From Shewanella psychrophila (lineage in GTDB: Bacteria; Pseudomonadota; Gammaproteobacteria; Enterobacterales; Shewanellaceae): a stretch of 64,000 nucleotides of DNA. Each line of letters opens with the position of its first letter. The first letter of the stretch is position 1. This document shows positions 1 through 7,930 of this stretch, in pieces. The stretch is from NCBI RefSeq assembly GCF_002005305.1, contig NZ_CP014782.1, positions 4,712,001 through 4,776,000 on the forward strand, written 5' to 3'. The position numbers were made by a program, and so were the translations under genes. The notes beneath the pieces were generated by a model. That model was not told where the DNA came from, ran no database searches, and worked only from the letters and a program-made list of their open reading frames with translations.

Positions 1-1884
1 TCGGTGACGGTGATCCCAACAGAGGTCATGGATGACCAGATGATCTTGACCCTAGGCGATGCACTAAGGAATGACGCCAGTGTATCCATCGGCCGAGTCA
101 CTACCGACAGAGAGAGGTTTAGCCTACGAGGTTTTAGCTTAGATGAGAGCACTAACCTGCTTAAAGATGGCCACCAGCATTTCTCTAAGTACCGTTTACC
201 TATGGCGCTAGTAGATAATATCGAAATTCTCAAAGGCCCCTCTAGTCTACTTTACGGTCAGTCTACGCCCGGCGGCTTAGTCAATCTGGTCACCAAGAAA
301 CCCACCTATGATTCATTTTTAGAAGTTGGCGTTAAAGGTGATGACAATGGTTCCTTGCGAGGCATGCTCGATGCCGGCGGCAGCTTAAATGAAGCAGAAA
401 CGATACGCTACCGCGCTATTGTCGAGAAACAAGACAATAAGAACAGGCGCGAATACCAAGATGGCAGCGTACAGGAGAGTGATTTCTTTGTGGGCAGCCT
501 GATGACAGACTTCGATATCGGCGATGACCTCACGGTGTCACTACACTATGACACATCAAATGAAGTGGCAGGCCAGGACAGCGGTTCTCTTGTCGATGAC
601 CAAGGCAATGTCATCGGCGGTAATGACACCATTTGGGACATGCCCTGGACCCAAATAGATGCACAAAGCGAGAATTATGGCGCCGATATCAGTTACCAGT
701 TAACTAACGACTGGAATATAGATGCGGGCTATAACAAGCAACATAACGAGCGTGAGCGCTGGGAAAGCAAGCCCCAAACAGGCAGTTATGACCCTGATAC
801 CGGAAGCTACAAGAACAAACCCTATAACAAGCTGGAAGATTGGAAGCAGCAATCCTTCTATTTTGACTTAGTCGGCACAGTTGAAGTTGGCGGCCTGCAA
901 CACGACCTGTTGTTCGGTGGTAACTATCTCAAGCACGAGTACAGCTCACTGAAAGTCAAAGGTAAGATGGACTCTGGCAATATCGATACTGGCATCATAG
1001 TGCCTCAGCCCGATCTGGACTACGCCAACGGCAAGTCAGAAACAGAGCATTACAAGTACTATGGCATATTCGCCCAAGACCTTATCACTTTCAACGAGCA
1101 ATGGCAGCTACTCCTAGGTGTGCGTTACGACAAGCAGGAAAAAACCGATGCAGATAGTCAGTCTGTGCTACCAAAACTTGGGGTCATCTACCACCCTACA
1201 GATTATGCTTCTGTCTACGCTAATTACAGTGAGAGTTTCGAGCCACAGGGCCGAGTGCTGGATGATGAAGATGGTAACTTCGGCACCGAACTCGACCCAA
1301 TCAAGGGCGAGATGTATGAGCTTGGTACTAAGTGGGAGCTGCTCTCGGGTAGGCTGCGTCTTAACGCCGCGCTATTTGACATCAAGCGCAGCAACATCAT
1401 AGTCAACCAAGGTACACCCGACGACCCTATCACCACTCAAGGCGGCGTGCAGCGTCACAAGGGCTTCGAATTAGGCGCTATCGGCCAGATCAACGATGAC
1501 TTATCATTGATCACCTCACTCATGTATCTTGATGCAGAATATGAGACCCAAAATGAGTTTCAGGGCAACCGCCCCGAAGATGTCCCCGAGTGGACGGCCT
1601 CTATCTGGGCCAAATACTCGATAACAGATCGCGCCGCCTTCAACTTAGGTGCCTTCTACGAAGGAGCCCGTTTCGGCGATGCCGATAACACCTTCGAAAA
1701 ATCCGCCTACACCCGTATCGACACAGGCATCAGCTACATATTGCCAGTAGCCGGCAATGACCTGCAGCTAAGACTCAAGGTCGAGAATCTGTTCGATACC
1801 GATTACTTAGGTGGCGGCGAAAACGGTGAAGTGAATGTCGGCAAACCAAGAAGCCTGAAGTTTGGGGTTAGTTATAAGATCTAA
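1..1884 (+). CDS. TonB-dependent siderophore receptor, 5' end outside window
   Basis: Outer-membrane receptor that imports a ferric siderophore using energy from TonB/ExbBD. The frame is open from the first base of the window, so the signal peptide, TonB box and start of the plug are missing. What remains begins in the plug domain, with the typical stretches RGFSLDE, VEILKGP-like (IEILKGPSSLLYG) and GGLVNLVTKKP in the first 100 residues. About 500 residues of beta-barrel follow, ending in an aromatic-poor but typical last strand (KFGVSYKI). This plug pattern and the C-terminal LFDTDYL/GKPRS motif match the siderophore-receptor family (FhuA/FpvA type). The substrate cannot be told from sequence alone. 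It stands apart from the next gene by 340 bp. Confidence 0.93.
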   Translation, partial: SVTVIPTEVMDDQMILTLGDALRNDASVSIGRVTTDRERFSLRGFSLDESTNLLKDGHQHFSKYRLPMALVDNIEILKGPSSLLYGQSTPGGLVNLVTKKPTYDSFLEVGVKGDDNGSLRGMLDAGGSLNEAETIRYRAIVEKQDNKNRREYQDGSVQESDFFVGSLMTDFDIGDDLTVSLHYDTSNEVAGQDSGSLVDDQGNVIGGNDTIWDMPWTQIDAQSENYGADISYQLTNDWNIDAGYNKQHNERERWESKPQTGSYDPDTGSYKNKPYNKLEDWKQQSFYFDLVGTVEVGGLQHDLLFGGNYLKHEYSSLKVKGKMDSGNIDTGIIVPQPDLDYANGKSETEHYKYYGIFAQDLITFNEQWQLLLGVRYDKQEKTDADSQSVLPKLGVIYHPTDYASVYANYSESFEPQGRVLDDEDGNFGTELDPIKGEMYELGTKWELLSGRLRLNAALFDIKRSNIIVNQGTPDDPITTQGGVQRHKGFELGAIGQINDDLSLITSLMYLDAEYETQNEFQGNRPEDVPEWTASIWAKYSITDRAAFNLGAFYEGARFGDADNTFEKSAYTRIDTGISYILPVAGNDLQLRLKVENLFDTDYLGGGENGEVNVGKPRSLKFGVSYKI

Positions 1885-2224
1885 CCAAATGACAAGTCAT
1901 CACATAGCTTAAAATTAAACAGCAATGGTCTGCTCTTGCGGGCCATATGTTGATTGAAACGTCACACATCATGACTCTCAACCAGACTTAAAAAATTATC
2001 CATAAACAATACCTGTTTACAGTTATCTATCATCATAATCTTCTCTATTGTGTAAATAGTATCTTTTTACCCACTTTATATACACTATGCGGACTTTTGT
2101 CCTAATAGTCTTTTCCTCACAGTCTTACTATCGATAAAACAAAGCTCTTGTGACTCTTTTAATCTAAAGATGCTTTCACTTTCAAACTGAGCGACTCCAC
2201 TAAGTTGCAATAAGAGAGATTAGT
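1885..2224. other. intergenic region before deoD
   Basis: There is no coding potential here. A weak hairpin just after the receptor gene (about 1925-1947, ATGGTCTGC / GCGGGCCAT with two wobble pairs) could end transcription, but it has no T-tract. The remaining AT-rich part presumably holds the deoD promoter. No operator was recognised with confidence. Confidence 0.4.
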
Positions 2225-2929
2225 ATGACTGCACATATCAGCGGTAACAAAGGCGATTTTGCCGAGACCATTATCATGCCCGGCGATCCCCTTCGAGCAA
2301 AATATATTGCCGAGACCTTCCTCGATGATGCCGTAGAAGTCACCAATATTCGTAATATGCTGGGCTACACAGGCTTTTATAAGGGCCAACGAATCTCAGT
2401 CATGGGTCACGGCATGGGGATTCCCTCCATGGTACTTTACGCCCATGAGCTAATTAATGATTTTGACGTCAAGCGTATCATACGTGTAGGTAGCCTTGGC
2501 GCGACCCAGAAAGATGTGAAACTGCACGATGTGATTCTGGCTCAAGCGGCGGGCACCGACTCTCCCACCAATGCTAAACGTAGCAGTGGCTATCAGATGG
2601 CCACTTCGGCCACCTTCGACTTGCTTCATAAAGCCTATATGGCGGCAGTGGATAAAAACATCAGCGTCAAGGTCGGCAATATCTTCAGTGGCGATATGTA
2701 CTATGACCCGGATGAAGATATGATCCCGGCCTTAGAGCGCTTCGGCGTCCTTGGTGTCGATATGGAAGTGGCAGGTCTTTACGGGCTAGCTCATCAACAA
2801 GGTATCGAGTCTTTAGCCATTTTAACGGTTTCAGACCACTGCTTAACCGGCGAGGAAACAACGGCAGAGGAGCGTCAACTATCATTTAATCAGATGATTG
2901 AATTGGCGCTAGAGACAGCTTGTAGCTAG
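2225..2929 (+). CDS. deoD: purine nucleoside phosphorylase DeoD
   Basis: Cytoplasmic enzyme that splits purine (deoxy)nucleosides with phosphate to free base and (deoxy)ribose-1-phosphate. At 234 residues it is close to the 239 of E. coli DeoD. Known active-site positions of the hexameric family are present: His4, Gly20, Arg24 (MPGDPLRAKYIAE), Arg43, the VGSLG phosphate region, the DMEVAGLYG nucleoside-binding stretch and the catalytic Asp in VSDHCLTGE. An AGAGAG ribosome site precedes the ATG. It is a single gene here, not in a deoCABD operon. The TsgA-like transporter 145 bp downstream on the same strand may serve the same substrates, but that is inference. Confidence 0.97.
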   Translation: MTAHISGNKGDFAETIIMPGDPLRAKYIAETFLDDAVEVTNIRNMLGYTGFYKGQRISVMGHGMGIPSMVLYAHELINDFDVKRIIRVGSLGATQKDVKLHDVILAQAAGTDSPTNAKRSSGYQMATSATFDLLHKAYMAAVDKNISVKVGNIFSGDMYYDPDEDMIPALERFGVLGVDMEVAGLYGLAHQQGIESLAILTVSDHCLTGEETTAEERQLSFNQMIELALETACS

Positions 2930-3073
2930 TAAGCACATACAAACAGTGCACTCTTTCTCAGCTTATGCTCGCAGTAAACCGATATCATGACTGGCAGTTT
3001 TATTTTTAAGCTAGCCAATAAAAAAACAAATAATGAATCCACTGCGAGTCTTTAAAACGATAACTAGGTATAG

Positions 3074-4252
3074 ATGATGAAAAACAAAGTTTCCTTAACG
3101 ATTTTAAGCTTCCTCGCTAACTTTATTATGGCTGGTTTCGCCACTCAGTTTGGCATGCTGATTGAACCCATTGCCAGCAAGTTTGCAGCAAACGTCAACG
3201 AAGTGGCTTCAATTTTTTCTTTATTAAACGGAGGGGCGCTAGCCGGAACCATAGCCGCCTTCTTCTTGATTGAGAAGATAGGCGTCAAGCGCATGACCTT
3301 ACTCAGTTATCTGAGTATTGCCCTAAGTGCTGCCGCACTCCACTTCACCTCATCGCTCAATGTGGTGATGATTGCCATGACCATTATCGGTCTCTGTGGC
3401 GGTGTTGGTTTATGTATTGCTGGTACTATCGTGGTGTCGGTGTGGAAAGACAAAATACAGAGCACCATGTTAGTGGTACAAGATGCGACGTTCAATGTGG
3501 CTGGCGTGGTCTTTCCGCTCATTACCACTTATGCACTTAGCCATGCATTGTCATGGAGTTACAGTTACCTCGCAGTCGGATTAGTTGCCCTAGGTACGGC
3601 TATGATGGCCATGATGACTAATTTTGACTTATGCGAAAGTAACAACTCCAATGAAACAGATTCAAGCAGTGAAAAATCAGAATGGAACTTCTCTATCATC
3701 AGTGCAGGTATTGGTTTATTCCTGGGTATGTTAGCACTTTATACTTTCCTGACTTGGGCACCTATGTTCGTCAAAGAGAAGTTTAGTATTCCCTTCGAAG
3801 AAGCTGGCAACATCATCACTCAATACTGGTCTGCAGCCCTTGTCGGTGCGCTCATTTCTACGCTTATTGTGTCTCGAGTGAAGATCCAGCACTTCCTCAT
3901 GGGCATGATGACCTTAGCCTTAATCATCACTAGCCTGATTGTGACAACAGATAAACTGGAATGGATGGGCTACCTGACTTATGGTTATGGTTTTGCCTGC
4001 GCCGCCCTTTACAACGCCTTTATCGCTTATGGTGTGTCATTTGTGAAGCAAGCCAGCAGTAAAAATGTGTCTTATATTTTAATCAGCGGTAGTGCAGGTG
4101 CTATGTTCAGTCCAGCCATCAGCTCGATGTTTGAATCTATCATCGGCTTGCAAACTGTGATGTACGCCATACCCGTCATTTATGCCATCATTTTAGGCAT
4201 GCTAGTTATTTCTCGTCGCCAAGCTGCAGAAAACAGTTTAGCTACGGCTTAA
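3074..4252 (+). CDS. TsgA-like MFS transporter
   Basis: A 392-residue major facilitator with about 12 predicted membrane segments. Length, the N-terminal pattern (SFLANFIMAG, LNGGALAGT, GVGLCIAGTIVVS) and the central hydrophilic loop near residues 185-205 (rich in Ser, Asn and Glu) resemble TsgA of enterobacteria, whose substrate is not established. It follows deoD with a modest gap on the same strand, so co-expression and a nucleoside- or base-related role are possible but unproven. Family assignment is from recalled similarity. No substrate motif is visible. Confidence 0.8.
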   Translation: MMKNKVSLTILSFLANFIMAGFATQFGMLIEPIASKFAANVNEVASIFSLLNGGALAGTIAAFFLIEKIGVKRMTLLSYLSIALSAAALHFTSSLNVVMIAMTIIGLCGGVGLCIAGTIVVSVWKDKIQSTMLVVQDATFNVAGVVFPLITTYALSHALSWSYSYLAVGLVALGTAMMAMMTNFDLCESNNSNETDSSSEKSEWNFSIISAGIGLFLGMLALYTFLTWAPMFVKEKFSIPFEEAGNIITQYWSAALVGALISTLIVSRVKIQHFLMGMMTLALIITSLIVTTDKLEWMGYLTYGYGFACAALYNAFIAYGVSFVKQASSKNVSYILISGSAGAMFSPAISSMFESIIGLQTVMYAIPVIYAIILGMLVISRRQAAENSLATA

Positions 4253-4277
4253 TATCGACATAAAAAAAGCGTATAAT
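4249..4277 (+). promoter_or_regulatory. candidate sigma-70 promoter for the small basic ORF
   Basis: TTAATA at 4249-4254 and a perfect TATAAT at 4272-4277 are separated by 17 bp. They sit exactly at the stop codon of the transporter gene and about 45 bp before the small ORF. The -35 match is weak and the -10 is perfect. Confidence 0.5.
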
Positions 4278-4320
4278 TAGGGCAACTTTAATTCCGACAT
4301 TGACAGATAAGCTAACTGCC

Positions 4321-4461
4321 ATGCGTAAACCAAGAACGATTAGAGTTAAGACCAGAGTACGAAAAATCAGGATGAGACGAGCGAAAAGACTCAGTTTGTT
4401 GATGATGAAAGCTAGTCAGCAAGATGAAAAACAGCGTAGTCTCAACCTGCAAAAAAGGTAA
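4321..4461 (+). CDS. very basic 46-residue protein
   Basis: An ATG-to-TAA frame of 46 codons, too short for common ORF cut-offs. It begins MRKPRTIRVKTRVRKIRMRR. About 40% of residues are Arg or Lys, with no acidic residue until the C-terminal third. It lies between its own candidate promoter (TATAAT at 4272-4277) and a clear terminator hairpin at 4486-4525, so the transcription unit is about the size of the ORF. The ribosome site is weak (GATAAG about 10 bases upstream). Function is unknown. A nucleic-acid- or ribosome-binding role would fit the composition. The alternative is that this is a small RNA gene with an incidental reading frame. Confidence 0.5.
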   Translation: MRKPRTIRVKTRVRKIRMRRAKRLSLLMMKASQQDEKQRSLNLQKR

Positions 4462-4485
4462 TTAATTTACCCCTCAAAATTACAT

Positions 4486-4525
4486 AAAGCCCTGGTAGTT
4501 TGACTACCGGGGCTTTATTTTTTCT
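4486..4525. terminator. intrinsic terminator, probably bidirectional
   Basis: A 13-bp stem (AAAGCCCTGGTAG / CTACCGGGGCTTT, one wobble) with loop TTTGA is followed by ATTTTTTC. It ends the small basic ORF unit. The A-rich left side could also serve the convergent Crp-type gene. Confidence 0.85.
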
Positions 4526-4545
4526 TTTATAAGTCAAAGAATCGC

Positions 4546-5223
4546 TTACTCAATATAAGCTTTTAAGCCTTCAAGATCGCAGATCACTATCCCCTCTTCC
4601 TTATCCTTTTGAATTAAGCCCAACTCCTCGAGCTTCTTGACCGCTCTACGATACACACGGTCTGTGGTCGCAAAGCGTTCTGCTTCCAAATAACATTTAG
4701 TGAAGCCATCGATAGGCAAATCATTCAGGTATTGGTGATACAGGTCGTAAGCTATGTTATAGGCAATGGGATAAAGCATTCTGCGAGTTAAGATATCGAC
4801 AGTATCTTGGTAATCGACGGCGATGGCACTGGCGAAAAACAGCGCGAACATAGGTTTTTTGGTCAGTGCTTGTTGTAGCTTATCACCACAGATCACTTCT
4901 ACCTCAACTGAATCTTCAGCAATAATATCCAGCTGACACCGATAATCACTGAAAAACTCCATCTCACCAAAAAGCTGCGAGTCACACATCATGGTGCCTA
5001 ACTGAAAACAGCGACCATTGCGGGCCGTATACCCCATAGAGACTCGTCCTTGTTTGACTAAAATGAGCTCATCAACTTTTTGCCCCTGCTGCATCAGTTT
5101 TTTCTGGGCTGGTACCAGTTTAGTTTCACTGATGCACTCGAGCATAATCTGCTCAATTTCATCATGTTCCTGCTCCCAAAGAGATTGAAAGCGGCCTTTA
5201 GATAAGGGTTTTAGTTGCATCAA
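4546..5223 (-). CDS. Crp/Fnr-family transcriptional regulator
   Basis: A 225-residue protein with an N-terminal cyclic-nucleotide-binding-like beta barrel (about residues 35-120, with GQKVDELILVKQGRVSMGY and LFGEMEFFSD) and a C-terminal winged helix (about 165-215, AERFATTDRVYRRAVKKLEELG). The order and spacing resemble the YeiL/Crp group. There is no N-terminal cysteine cluster as in FNR, so it is not expected to bind an FeS cluster in that way. It converges on the small basic ORF and shares strand with the AraC gene 73 bp upstream. Its ligand and targets are unknown. Confidence 0.85.
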   Translation of the reverse strand: MMQLKPLSKGRFQSLWEQEHDEIEQIMLECISETKLVPAQKKLMQQGQKVDELILVKQGRVSMGYTARNGRCFQLGTMMCDSQLFGEMEFFSDYRCQLDIIAEDSVEVEVICGDKLQQALTKKPMFALFFASAIAVDYQDTVDILTRRMLYPIAYNIAYDLYHQYLNDLPIDGFTKCYLEAERFATTDRVYRRAVKKLEELGLIQKDKEEGIVICDLEGLKAYIE

Positions 5224-5295
5224 GTAAGCTCAATATCGACGTTCTAAGAACAATTATAATACCATTCCATATAAAGGAGTTTCGCTTCACCCCGA

Positions 5296-6084
5296 TCAAT
5301 CTTTAATAAACCGGCTCGGCGTCTCCCCCATATGTTGCCTAAAAAAGCTAATAAAGGCGCTATCGCTGGAAAAATCCAGAGAAAAAGCCACTTCCGAGAT
5401 ACTTCCGCCCTCGGCGAGTCGCACTATTGCCCCGTGTAGGCGCCACTGCTGACGCCAGGCCTGGTAAGGCATCCCAGTTTGCCTGATGAAGATACGTGAA
5501 ATAGTTTTCTCGCTAGCCCCTATCATTTTGGCCATTTGATTCAGTGGCTGAGGCAAAGTATCTCCAGACATAACTAGTGCTAACCAAGGTTTCAAACGGG
5601 GATCATCAGGAATAGGCAGTGGTAACATCTCTTCCGGCGCTACCAGTAACTCCTCGATAAACAGAGCTAATACGTGCTTTTGTTGCTCGGCTGGCATATC
5701 CCATTCCCACAGAGACATACGCTCAATAAGCTGCTTAAACAGATCGTTAACACCAATAATTTTTATCTTGTCAGGCAAGCCGGTAAAGGAGTTTGTATCG
5801 AAGTACAGGGAGCGACATGTCACCACATCACGCATCTGCATTTTGGCACAATGCACTATCCCCTCTGGGATCCAGGCGGCTTTGGTCGGTGGCAAGACAT
5901 ATTGCATCTGCTCTAACCTGATCGTGATACAACCCGACGGGGCATACAGCAGCTGTGATTTCTTATGGCTGTGAACACCTGAATCATAAGACCCTATCCC
6001 GGAAGCGATACCGACCACCTGAGCATCAAAGTCATCTAAGCTCGCTAACATCTCTTCTGCACAATCTGAGTTTATAATCGCCAT
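5296..6084 (-). CDS. AraC-family regulator with cupin N-terminus
   Basis: A 262-residue regulator. Residues about 20-90 form an AraC-type cupin arm (HSHKKSQLLYAPSG, PPTKAAWIPEGIVH). Residues about 165-260 hold the double helix-turn-helix (MIGASEKTISRIFIRQTGM, then EVAFSLDFSSDSAFISFFRQ). Proteins of this pattern often control a divergent transporter. Here the divergent region leads to an RND pump. However, a decayed copy of this same gene start lies next to the MFS gene at 11340, and the promoter DNA of the two places is similar. So the original partner may have been the MFS gene. Confidence 0.9.
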   Translation of the reverse strand: MAIINSDCAEEMLASLDDFDAQVVGIASGIGSYDSGVHSHKKSQLLYAPSGCITIRLEQMQYVLPPTKAAWIPEGIVHCAKMQMRDVVTCRSLYFDTNSFTGLPDKIKIIGVNDLFKQLIERMSLWEWDMPAEQQKHVLALFIEELLVAPEEMLPLPIPDDPRLKPWLALVMSGDTLPQPLNQMAKMIGASEKTISRIFIRQTGMPYQAWRQQWRLHGAIVRLAEGGSISEVAFSLDFSSDSAFISFFRQHMGETPSRFIKD

Positions 6085-6737
6085 AAGTCTTAATTTTGAT
6101 ATTAAATGCCTCTATCATTGTAATCAGACATCTCGTTGATTGCTATAGTTTCCGACAGCAGATTTATTATCTGCTGCCACAGAGTAAGCTCCCACAAGAA
6201 TAAGAGCCTATTGCTATTGCAGATAAATCTGCAACTAAGTGAAAGTAAGAAGACTTAAATAAGAAACAGCGAAGAAGAAGGAGAAAACTCACGACTCAGA
6301 GATTATCGACATCAGAAGTAACTTGCTTCCCGGCAATCCCGATCCCATTGCGGATCGGGCTTACTTCTAGCCACAATAACACCTACAGCCTTAACTTTGC
6401 CCAACGCTCCAGAGTCTCTCGACACCTTAGACTAGAGAACACCAACTCTCCTTGTTACGTGATAATCCGCAGTTAGATCTCTGGTGGGCAAGCAGAAATC
6501 CTGAGTCTTACTCGCATTGCTCAACTATGTCCTTAAGTTACCATTTAATGTCCAAATCCTAATATTGGATCACCAATGTACGCTTTATACTGTTCATTGT
6601 TTATTGCCCTTGTTTATTTATGAGGTACCGCGAGTTCAAGTTTTACACCAATATTTATGTTTCCAAATAGACCTCAAATAGTAGTTATTACTGTTCGAAC
6701 CTCTCTATTTGGTTTTGTTTCTATGATAGGAGTTCTT
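6085..6737. other. long intergenic region before the RND operon
   Basis: The first 115 bp (to about 6197) match, with moderate divergence, the DNA before the MFS gene at 11240-11338. Shared stretches include GTTGATTGCTATAGTT versus GTTGATCGCTATAATT, CAGATTTATTA, and AGAGTAAGCTCCCA versus GGAGTAACATCCCA. The rest has no recognisable gene. An earlier in-frame ATG exists for the pump gene at 6657, but the start at 6738 has the better ribosome site. Confidence 0.6.
6314..6368. repeat. nested inverted repeat
   Basis: Outer arms AGAAGTAA (6314-6321) and TTACTTCT (6361-6368) enclose a perfect 8-bp hairpin, CCCGATCC (6338-6345) and GGATCGGG (6352-6359). No T-tract follows, so a terminator is unlikely. 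It could be an operator or a small palindromic element. Confidence 0.5.
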
Positions 6738-7910
6738 ATGTGGCAAATAGTGAAAATTGCCTCTTTTATTAGCATGGCGTTATGGATAGCAGCCTGTGGG
6801 AAAAATAATAATGCAGAGAAGAGCCATGATCCTGAAAATACGGAAGTCAGTGTTATTAAAGTTAAGAGTCAAGTTCTGGATATTCAAGTCGAATTGCCAG
6901 GCCGTAGTAAGGCTTTCCTTGAGGCTGAAGTCAAACCTCAAGCCTCGGGTATTATCATTCAGCGTAGCTTCATCGAAGGCAGTAATGTTAAGAAGGGTCA
7001 GTCTCTATATCAAATAGATTCGGCCACATATAAAGCTAGATTACTCAGCGTTGAAGCAGAACTGGCCAGTGCCAAAGCGAATCTGATTTTAGCGAAAGCG
7101 ACTGTGACTCGTTATAAGGTGCTGATTAAAACTAATGTCGAGAGTCTAGAAAAGTTAGATGAGAAAATTGCGGCTTATAAAGTAGCGCTGGCAAAAGTTG
7201 TAGTGGCTAAAGCAGCTGTTAATACAGCCAAAATTAATTTGGTCTATTCAGAAGTGAAGGCACCTATCTCAGGTAGGATCGGTAAATCGAATGTCACAGT
7301 GGGGGCGTTGGTCTCAGCTGATAATCCAAAAAACCTAGCAAGGATTCAACAGTTAGACCCCATCAATGTGGATATAGCACAATCCAGTGCGCAGTTATTG
7401 CGTCTAAAAGCCAAGCTTAAACAAGGTCAATTACAGGCAACCAATAATGCCAATGTGCAGCTGATTCTTGAAGATGGTACAGCCTATGGTTATTCAGGTG
7501 TATTGCAATTTTCCGAGGTGAGTGTCGATGAGAATACCGGCTCAGTTACCTTAAGAGCCAAATTCCCCAACCCCAATGGTTTATTATTGCCGGGTATGTA
7601 CGTGCGTGCAGTTCTCAATGCCGGTACCGATCTACAAGCGATTCTGATCCCCCAGGAAGCCCTCACTCGCAACACCAAGGGCCAGGCCGTCGTTATGTTA
7701 GTCGATAGTGAAAGCAGGGTCGAATCTCGAGTTGTGACCACAGCTGAGGTGATCGATCATCAATGGCGTATCACACATGGTCTTAACGTCGGGGACACCC
7801 TTATCGTCGAAGGATTGCAAATGATTCATCCCGGCGATCCAGTTAAGCCTATAGCAGCCTCTTCTGATCAATCCGCAAATATACTCGCCAGTCAATCGGC
7901 TAACCAGTAA
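6738..7910 (+). CDS. RND efflux periplasmic adaptor lipoprotein
   Basis: Membrane fusion protein that links an inner-membrane RND pump to an outer-membrane channel. The chosen ATG has AGGAG five bases upstream. It gives a 390-residue product whose signal sequence ends in a lipobox (WIAAC, Cys20), as in AcrA/MexA. A biotinyl-lipoyl-like half motif (VKPQASGIIIQRSFIEGSNVKKGQ), a helical hairpin of Ala/Lys-rich repeats (about 85-150) and the second half (VKAPISGRIGKSNVTVGALV) follow in the usual order. The permease gene begins 20 bp downstream. No TolC-type gene is nearby, so it must use one encoded elsewhere. Confidence 0.93.
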   Translation: MWQIVKIASFISMALWIAACGKNNNAEKSHDPENTEVSVIKVKSQVLDIQVELPGRSKAFLEAEVKPQASGIIIQRSFIEGSNVKKGQSLYQIDSATYKARLLSVEAELASAKANLILAKATVTRYKVLIKTNVESLEKLDEKIAAYKVALAKVVVAKAAVNTAKINLVYSEVKAPISGRIGKSNVTVGALVSADNPKNLARIQQLDPINVDIAQSSAQLLRLKAKLKQGQLQATNNANVQLILEDGTAYGYSGVLQFSEVSVDENTGSVTLRAKFPNPNGLLLPGMYVRAVLNAGTDLQAILIPQEALTRNTKGQAVVMLVDSESRVESRVVTTAEVIDHQWRITHGLNVGDTLIVEGLQMIHPGDPVKPIAASSDQSANILASQSANQ

Positions 7911-7930
7911 TAACAATTAAAGGTAGAGTT

